Positions 1-4,396 of a DNA stretch of 6,842 nucleotides are shown one piece after another. The position numbers and the translations under genes were made by a program. Each line of letters begins with the position of its first letter. The stretch's first letter is position 1. The stretch lies in contig CAKZVG010000509.1 in assembly GCA_937921835.1 (NCBI GenBank), positions 1-6,842 of the forward strand. Direction: 5' to 3'. This stretch comes from an uncultured Bryobacteraceae bacterium (GTDB taxonomy: Bacteria; Acidobacteriota; Terriglobia; Bryobacterales; Bryobacteraceae). Under the pieces are notes generated by a model that worked only from the letters and a program-made list of their open reading frames with translations, ran no database searches and was not told the DNA's origin.

Positions 1-513
1 CGCCGGCGCCGGGTCGAGCATGGTGCGGACGTTTTCCTGGCGGGCCAGTTCGAGCGCCGCGGCGACGGCAGCCATGGGCGTCTCCAGTTGAAACAGCGCC
101 AGCGAGGCGCCGCGGAAGGCCGAACGCAGTCCGGGCACTTCCGCCGCCGTGAGAGCGTGGTTGGCGCCGCTGGCCACGACGATCGAGTTCTGCCCCGCCG
201 CGTCCACCCAGATGAGCGCCACGCCGGTGGGCTGGCTGCGGGTGGCGTGCACGGCCGATACGTCCACGCCGGCGGCCGAAAGGCTGGCCTTGAGGGTGTC
301 GCCAAAAACGTCGTAGCCCACGCGCCCAACCATCCGGGTCAAGACCGCGCTTCCGCCCGTGCGCCCCGCGGCGCAAGCCTGGTTGGCCCCCTTGCCGCCG
401 GGGATAGTCTGGAAGCCGCGCCCGAGGACGGTTTCACCGGGAGCGGGCAGACGGTCCACCTGCACCACGAAGTCCATGTTGAGACTGCCCAGCACTACGA
501 TGGAGGGCGTCAT
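1..513 (-). CDS. rbsK: Ribokinase (PfkB-family sugar kinase), N-terminal 171 residues; 3' end outside window
   Basis: Predicted to phosphorylate D-ribose to ribose 5-phosphate with ATP in the cytoplasm, feeding the pentose phosphate and nucleotide pathways. The visible part follows E. coli RbsK, as I recall it, nearly end to end: the VVLGSLNMD opening (residues 6-14, with Asn12 and Asp14 at the ribose-contact positions), PGETV (25-29), the PfkB signature GGKGANQA (39-46), VGRVGYDVFGD (62-72), TGVALIWVD (96-104), SGANHAL (115-121), QLE with Glu144 (142-144), and DPAPA at the window edge (167-171). The catalytic Asp and the ATP-binding half lie beyond position 1. The start at 511-513 is supported by this match; it overlaps the DUF507 stop by 4 bp. 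No Shine-Dalgarno sequence is evident upstream, which fits re-initiation after DUF507. Ribokinase is much likelier than fructokinase or adenosine kinase given the GGKGANQA and QLE motifs, but another sugar specificity is not excluded. Confidence 0.93.
   Translation of the reverse strand, partial: MTPSIVVLGSLNMDFVVQVDRLPAPGETVLGRGFQTIPGGKGANQACAAGRTGGSAVLTRMVGRVGYDVFGDTLKASLSAAGVDVSAVHATRSQPTGVALIWVDAAGQNSIVVASGANHALTAAEVPGLRSAFRGASLALFQLETPMAAVAAALELARQENVRTMLDPAPA
510..513 (-). other. ATGA stop/start overlap between DUF507 gene and ribokinase gene
   Basis: Read on the minus strand, the ribokinase ATG (513-511) shares two bases with the DUF507 TGA (512-510). The bases just upstream (514-535) hold only a distant G-run and no properly spaced Shine-Dalgarno sequence. 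The arrangement is the classic one for termination-reinitiation coupling, so the two proteins are probably made from one transcript in linked amounts. The coupling itself is inferred. Confidence 0.85.
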
Positions 514-1097
514 CGGGAGAGGTCGATCCCCAGCTTCTTAAGCTCCTCGGCGTAATAGCGGCGGTGCAGGAGGTCCCACTCCTCGGTGCCTTCCGGGATT
601 TCGCGCTTCTGGCTGCGGATCTTGTCGCGCGCGGCGCGGTCGACCCGCTCTTCCGCCATGAGCAGTTCGGTCATCTCGCGGGCGATTTCCAGCCGCACGT
701 CGTTGTTGTCGCGCTTGAGGCGGATCTCGCGCGCCTTGCGCATGGCGGTGAGGATCTTGTGCGAGAGATCGTTCACCTTGTCACGCGAGAGCTTCATCGG
801 GTCGCCCGAGTCCCGCCCCGAGGCGCGCACCACCTTACGCTGCGCGAGCAGGGTCTTCTTGATCTTGCGGAACATCTCCTGGTAGCTGACGCCCTCGCGG
901 CGCATGTACTCGGAGTACTGGCTGAGGATCTCGCGCACTTCCTCGTTCAGCCGGTCCTCGGTTTCAAGATCCTCGATGATGACGGCGGCGACGATTCCGG
1001 CGGCGGCGTCCGGGTTGAGCGTTTCAATGGTCAGCGGTGACAGGCGCCTTACAAGCTGGCGCGCGAGATAACCCACGAATTCGCGTGCGAGAAGCAT
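510..1097 (-). CDS. Tandem DUF507 protein (195 aa), function unknown
   Basis: I recognise this as DUF507 (Pfam PF04368 from memory), a small, charged, mostly helical family of unknown function found in Acidobacteriota, Aquificota and some former deltaproteobacteria. A single unit is about 90 residues; here there are two. Unit 1 spans about residues 1-90 and unit 2 about 101-195. They align at their starts (MLLAREFVGYL against MKLSRDKVNDL), which also supports the chosen ATG. Unit 2 carries the more typical signature: LSHKIL, DVRLEIAREM, a basic stretch, then the PEGTEEWDLLHRRYYAEEL segment near the end. There is no signal peptide or membrane segment, and the many Glu, Arg and Lys residues suggest a soluble cytoplasmic protein. 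It is the first gene of a two-gene operon with ribokinase and has its own promoter upstream. The biochemical role is not known to me and nothing in the sequence reveals it. Confidence 0.88.
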   Translation of the reverse strand: MLLAREFVGYLARQLVRRLSPLTIETLNPDAAAGIVAAVIIEDLETEDRLNEEVREILSQYSEYMRREGVSYQEMFRKIKKTLLAQRKVVRASGRDSGDPMKLSRDKVNDLSHKILTAMRKAREIRLKRDNNDVRLEIAREMTELLMAEERVDRAARDKIRSQKREIPEGTEEWDLLHRRYYAEELKKLGIDLSR

Positions 1098-1103
1098 TCC
1101 TTC
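1098..1103 (-). promoter_or_regulatory. Shine-Dalgarno-like GAAGGA abutting the DUF507 start
   Basis: Minus-strand GAAGGA lies directly against the ATG with no spacer, where 5-9 nt would be usual. The ATG is still preferred because its Met aligns with the Met that opens the second DUF507 unit, an in-frame stop lies nine codons upstream, and the next GTG (codon 8) would cut into the conserved N-terminus. Initiation may therefore be weak or use another mechanism. Confidence 0.4.
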
Positions 1104-1123
1104 GGGCCACAGGCCGAGTTTTC

Positions 1124-1153
1124 AGTGTAGCGGCGGCTTCGGAAGAGTGTCAA
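1124..1153 (-). promoter_or_regulatory. Sigma70-type promoter for the DUF507-ribokinase operon
   Basis: On the minus strand there is a perfect TTGACA -35 box (1153-1148), an 18-bp spacer, and a TACACT -10 box (1129-1124, four of six consensus bases). The expected start of transcription near 1117 gives a leader of about 20 nt before the DUF507 ATG at 1097. The position in the only gap between the two genes, correctly oriented, makes it a credible promoter in otherwise very GC-rich DNA. Confidence 0.65.
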
Positions 1154-1158
1154 ACCAC

Positions 1159-1170
1159 CCCGGCGCCGGG
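1159..1170 (-). terminator. Short GC palindrome after the NHL gene stop; weak terminator candidate
   Basis: The 12-bp perfect palindrome CCCGGCGCCGGG starts immediately after the TAA (1173-1171). As RNA it could fold into a four-pair stem with a four-base loop, followed only by a short U-run (GGTTT). It is too small to call an efficient terminator and may simply reflect GC-rich sequence. It sits 5 bp upstream of the -35 box of the next operon, so it could also be a protein-binding site. Confidence 0.25.
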
Positions 1171-4100
1171 TTACTGGCCCACCGCGATGGTGGTGCGGAT
1201 CTGACTCGGGTTCTGCGGGTTGTTGCTCGGAATGTCGCGTTGCAGGATCACCACCTGCACGGCCGCGCCCGGCGCGGTGCGTTCCGGCACACGGACGTTG
1301 ATCTGCCACAGCCCCACCGCGCCCGGCGCAAGTCCGGAATAGAGCACGTCGGAGTCGGCCACGAAAGCCGCCCCGATCAGCACCCGCGGCAGGCTCTCGG
1401 TGCGCGCTTGTCCGGCGGCGGGTTCGCCATCCGGCGGGGCGCCGGGAACGAAGCCCTGGCCGGTTCCGAAAAGCTGAATTACGCGGCCGCGCGGGATGGG
1501 GTTGGACGCCGAGTTCAGCGATCCGTCTTCGTTCAACGCGGCCACCTGGCCGGTGCCCGACCCGTTCACGGTGAAGAGCCCGGGCGAGGCCACGTCCATG
1601 CGCACCGTGGAAGAGGCGAGGATCTGCCCGCTGGAAGCCCGGACCACCTGCAATTCCACCGTGCCCGAGGTGGGCGCGCTCATGGGCAGATAGGCGTTAA
1701 TCTGCTGCGGCGAAACGTAGTGCAGCGGAACGGGCTGTTCGTCGAGCAGCACCTGAACGTCTCCCAACTCCCGGGTCATGGGCGGAAAGTCCTTCTCGGT
1801 AAACACCGCCGTCTCCTCGCCGAAAGACGCGTCCCGCACCGGGCGCAGCGTGGCGTACATGCCGGGCGCGAGCCGCGGGAGGCCGCTGGCGGCGTTGGTT
1901 GCGGTCAGACCCGGAAAGTGGATGGCGATGCGGTTGGCCGAATCGGCGATGAAGAGGCTTCCGGCCGGGTCCTGCGCCACGGCCAGCGGCGCCCCGCCGG
2001 TGCGGAAGTTCGCGTCGCTCACGTCGCCCTGGACAAAAAGCGTGTCGAATTTCGGATAGCGGAGCACCCGTCCGCCGCGCGTATCGGTGGCCCAGATCTC
2101 GCCCGTCACCGGGCTGACCCAGACTCCGAGAACGCCGTTGAGGCGCGTCAGCAGAATACGCGGGCTGGGGTCGCGGCCGAGCGTCGAAACGTTCGAGAAG
2201 ATACTTACGCGGTTGTTGCCCGAATCGGCGACGTAAAGCCGTCCGTCGCTGTCGATGGCGGCGTGGCGCGGCCCGTTAAAGCGGTTGTCGCTACTGCCGG
2301 CGGAACTCGTGGTCTCGTCCGGCTGCCCTATGACCAGAGAAGCCGACATGCCGTTGGTGAACGGCGGGCGGAAGACCAGGACCCGGTGATGGGCGGCGTC
2401 GGCGACCGCCAACACCCCGTCCGGCGCGAAAGCCAGCCCGGCCGGCGCCGACATGGTGCGGCTGGTGGCGTCGGTGATGCGGGTGGTGAAGTCGCTCTGT
2501 CCCAGGACCAAATCGGCCGCGGGAAGCGGCGCGGGGTTGGCGAAGGGGTTGCGGAAACGCAGCACGCGGGCGTTTCCCAGGTCGGCCACCCACAGGTTCC
2601 CCTCCGGATCGACCGCCACCGCGGAGGGCAGGCGAAGATTCGAAGCGGTGGGTGCGGCCGTCTCCGTGGGCGGGTAGTTGGCGGTGGAGTGGAACAGGTC
2701 CGGCTGGCCGATCACAACGTCGGCGCTGTCGCCGGGCCGCACCCGGCGGGCGTCCCGGAAGCCGAGCACCCGGTGGTTAAGAGAGTCGGCAACGTAGAGC
2801 CGGGGCGGCGAGGAGCGGCTGTCGATGGCGATCCCGGCGCCCGCGAACGAGGTCGAGTTGAACCAGAACTCGCGCCCCTCGACCAGATTGGGCGCGCCGA
2901 AATCGAAGCCCACCTGCCCCAACACGCGGCGCGCTTCGTAAGGAGAGCTTTCCGAGGCCTGCGGACCGCTGGACAGGTCGCCAAAAACCAGGACCCGGCT
3001 ATTGCCCGCATCCACCACAAAGGTTTCGCCGCCGGCGAAGGCGGCTTGCACCGGGAGGCTGAAACCGTTTCCCACGATCCCCGGCCGGCCACGGTTGGGA
3101 CGCGCCTGGGTGGTGGACGTGAGACTGTTCTGGCCGATCACGGCCTGGGCGGCGGGGGACACCCGGGCTTCGGTCTCGGGCGGCCACAGGTCCACCGGGT
3201 CGTAGCGCAGGATGCGATGGTTGCCGGAATCGATCACCAGCGGGAAATTGTTCACCACCAGCACGCCCTGCGGCTCGTTCAGAGCGGTCGCATTGACTAC
3301 CGGCGGCGCCGGTTCGCCCGCCGCCCGCACCACAATTCCGATGAGCCGCGCCGCGGCAGCGCCGCTCGGCGGGTCGGGCGCGAAGACCAGCACCCGGTTT
3401 AACGCGTCGGGCACGAACAACCGGCCGGCGTTGTCAAAGGCCAGGCTGGAGGGCGCGTTCATGCGGTCCTTCACTAGCAGATTCGCCGCGGAAACGCCGA
3501 GCGGCGAGATGGAGGTGAAGTCCGGCTGGCCCAGGACGCGGTCGGCCGCGGGTCCGTTGCTGGCGCCGGAGCCGACGCTGGCCGCCGGGTATCGCAGCAC
3601 GCGGTGGTTGCCCGCATCCGTGACCCAGAGGTTGCCCTGCGCGTCGAACAGCGCGCCGGTGCGGAACGGTCCGCGGGTGGAGGTCAGCGACAGGGTGCGC
3701 GCCGAAGCTCCGCCGGCGTTGGCGGCCCGCGAGTTGAAGTTGCTCTGGCCGATGACCAGGTCGGCCAGCACCGGCTCCCCGGCCGGCTGGCCGAAGGGAG
3801 GCGGATAGCGCAAGACACGGTTGTTGCCGGCATCGAGGACAAACAGCCGGCCGGAGGAGTCCACCGCCAGCCCGGTAGGCTGATTCAGGCCGCTGGTGAA
3901 GGTGGTGCCGGGACCGAGAGGGATGGTGGAGAACATGTCGCGCTGGCCAATCACGACATCGGCCGGGGCGCCGTTGGCAAAATCCTGCGCGTTGCGCCAG
4001 GCGAGGACGCGGTGGTTCCCGGTGTCGGCGACATAGAGGATCGGAGGACTGGCCGAGGTATCGACCGCCACCGCTTGCGGGACGTACAAGCTTCGCGCAT

Positions 4101-4242
4101 CCACCAGGTTCGGCGACCCGGATGTCAGAGCCAGCCGCGCGTGCCCCAGTACGCGCGAAGGGTCTGGGTTCAAAGACACCTGCCCCCAGCCGGCCGAGGG
4201 CAGCAAAAGGGCCGCAACAGAGATGACTCGAATCTTCCTCAT
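1171..4242 (-). CDS. Secreted twin NHL beta-propeller protein with TIGR03437-type C-terminal domain (1023 aa)
   Basis: Likely exported, extracytoplasmic protein of unknown ligand. Residues 1-21 form a signal peptide (basic MRKIR, hydrophobic VISVAALLL, then SAGWGQ). Twelve NHL-type repeats follow, with LYVADxGNHRVL-like cores at about residues 69, 133, 205, 275, 335, 408, 482, 550, 611, 669, 716 and 763, each preceded by an AVAVD-like strand. Ten cores are separated by V(I/L)GQxDF-type linkers. Residues 29-438 and 439-790 look like two six-bladed propellers. Residues about 791-1023 match the Solibacter C-terminal domain (TIGR03437): YVSPQQINAYLP (842-853), SPGLFT (886-891), ALNEDGSLNSASNP (902-915), IQLFGTGQGFV (922-932), YSGLAPGAVGLWQINVRVP (968-986). 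The ATG at 4242 is chosen because it starts the signal peptide and leaves the upstream barrel gene intact; no clear Shine-Dalgarno sequence precedes it. NHL propellers usually bind proteins, nucleic acids or glycans, and some act as lyases; no catalytic residues can be assigned here. Confidence 0.92.
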   Translation of the reverse strand: MRKIRVISVAALLLPSAGWGQVSLNPDPSRVLGHARLALTSGSPNLVDARSLYVPQAVAVDTSASPPILYVADTGNHRVLAWRNAQDFANGAPADVVIGQRDMFSTIPLGPGTTFTSGLNQPTGLAVDSSGRLFVLDAGNNRVLRYPPPFGQPAGEPVLADLVIGQSNFNSRAANAGGASARTLSLTSTRGPFRTGALFDAQGNLWVTDAGNHRVLRYPAASVGSGASNGPAADRVLGQPDFTSISPLGVSAANLLVKDRMNAPSSLAFDNAGRLFVPDALNRVLVFAPDPPSGAAAARLIGIVVRAAGEPAPPVVNATALNEPQGVLVVNNFPLVIDSGNHRILRYDPVDLWPPETEARVSPAAQAVIGQNSLTSTTQARPNRGRPGIVGNGFSLPVQAAFAGGETFVVDAGNSRVLVFGDLSSGPQASESSPYEARRVLGQVGFDFGAPNLVEGREFWFNSTSFAGAGIAIDSRSSPPRLYVADSLNHRVLGFRDARRVRPGDSADVVIGQPDLFHSTANYPPTETAAPTASNLRLPSAVAVDPEGNLWVADLGNARVLRFRNPFANPAPLPAADLVLGQSDFTTRITDATSRTMSAPAGLAFAPDGVLAVADAAHHRVLVFRPPFTNGMSASLVIGQPDETTSSAGSSDNRFNGPRHAAIDSDGRLYVADSGNNRVSIFSNVSTLGRDPSPRILLTRLNGVLGVWVSPVTGEIWATDTRGGRVLRYPKFDTLFVQGDVSDANFRTGGAPLAVAQDPAGSLFIADSANRIAIHFPGLTATNAASGLPRLAPGMYATLRPVRDASFGEETAVFTEKDFPPMTRELGDVQVLLDEQPVPLHYVSPQQINAYLPMSAPTSGTVELQVVRASSGQILASSTVRMDVASPGLFTVNGSGTGQVAALNEDGSLNSASNPIPRGRVIQLFGTGQGFVPGAPPDGEPAAGQARTESLPRVLIGAAFVADSDVLYSGLAPGAVGLWQINVRVPERTAPGAAVQVVILQRDIPSNNPQNPSQIRTTIAVGQ
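1873..2928 (-). repeat. Propeller module B (residues 439-790) of internal duplication
   Basis: The module opens with RRVLGQVGF, then PNLVEGR (451-457), SPPRLYVADSLNHRVL and ADVVIGQPD (507-515), matching module A motif for motif. Its last two blades are shorter and degenerate (WATDTRGGRVL, then FIADSANRIAI), without the VIGQ linker. It runs directly into the C-terminal domain. Confidence 0.65.
1921..4038 (-). repeat. Twelve-unit NHL-type repeat array within the secreted protein
   Basis: The (L/F)(Y/F/W)VxDxGNxRVL core recurs twelve times. Core-to-core spacing is 64, 72, 70, 60, 73, 74, 68, 61, 58, 47 and 47 residues. The first nine intervals are longer than a canonical NHL blade of about 45 residues because most include an extra VIGQ/VLGQ-type linker; the last two are near canonical length and lack it. 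Similarity persists at DNA level: plus-strand blocks resembling CGGTGGTTGCCCGCATC recur, for example near 2210, 3220, 3602, 3820 and 4012, so the array is prone to recombination and short-read misassembly. Confidence 0.85.
2929..4158 (-). repeat. Propeller module A (residues 29-438) of internal duplication
   Basis: The module opens with SRVLGHARL, then a PNLVDAR motif (44-50), a SPPILYVADTGNHRVL segment and ADVVIGQRD (94-102). Six repeat cores fall inside it. The same order of motifs restarts 410 residues later in module B, which marks the module boundary. Six blades is the usual size of an NHL propeller. Confidence 0.65.
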
Positions 4243-4247
4243 GGGTT

Positions 4248-4326
4248 TCGCGAAGGCGCACGCGGGAGGCGTCTTCCCTGCACGATAGCACGCGCCCGCC
4301 GCCCGTGTCACGCGCCGCCTTCGCGA
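4248..4326. repeat. 11-bp inverted repeat bracketing the NHL promoter
   Basis: The arm TCGCGAAGGCG at 4248-4258 is matched by its exact reverse complement CGCCTTCGCGA at 4316-4326. One arm sits 5 bp upstream of the -35 box; the other is in the predicted leader, 5 bp before the start codon. Each arm contains the palindrome TCGCGA, with centres 73 bp apart. This could be an operator pair for a dimeric repressor. It is unlikely to act purely as an RNA stem, because one arm lies upstream of the predicted transcription start. Confidence 0.45.
4282..4311 (-). promoter_or_regulatory. Putative extended -10 promoter for the NHL gene
   Basis: On the minus strand GTGACA (4311-4306, five of six -35 consensus bases) is followed by an 18-bp spacer and TATCGT (4287-4282, four of six -10 bases). 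The -10 box is preceded by TGC, giving the TGn extended -10 form. Transcription would start near 4275, leaving a leader of about 33 nt before the ATG at 4242. It lies downstream of the barrel-gene hairpin, so it could give the NHL gene independent expression. Confidence 0.5.
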
Positions 4327-4328
4327 TG

Positions 4329-4358
4329 GAGCGGGGCGGCCGGTTGGCCACCCCGCTC
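4329..4358 (-). terminator. Strong 13-bp hairpin after the TonB-dependent protein gene (no U-tract)
   Basis: The minus-strand RNA folds as a 13-pair stem with an AACC loop: outer arms GAGCGGGG and CCCCGCUC, inner arms GGCC and GGCC, joined by one U-G wobble. The same DNA read on the plus strand would have a C-A mismatch at that point, so the fold suits minus-strand transcripts. It begins 38 nt after the TAA of the barrel gene. There is no run of U after it, so it may protect the 3' end or act with other factors rather than terminate by itself. Confidence 0.6.
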
Positions 4359-4396
4359 GCGCGGATGGGGGTAAGAACGAATGGAGCTTCGGGTGA

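Noticed and set aside
88..555. Plus-strand 155-codon open frame
   Set aside because: It is antisense to ribokinase, whose minus-strand translation matches RbsK motif by motif; the plus-strand product resembles nothing.
564..1040. Plus-strand 158-codon open frame opposite the DUF507 gene
   Set aside because: Antisense shadow of a gene with recognisable DUF507 signatures, promoter and operon context; no domain seen.
2712..3092. Minus-strand 126-codon frame and similar short frames inside the NHL gene
   Set aside because: Out-of-frame readings of the repeat array; their apparent Ser/Arg/Ala periodicity comes from the repeats in the real frame.
1147..3402. Plus-strand open frame of 751 codons antisense to the NHL gene
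   Set aside because: Its translation is low-complexity, rich in Arg, Gly, His and Val, with no recognisable domain. It lies opposite a gene with clear family motifs throughout. Long antisense open frames are expected in high-GC coding DNA.
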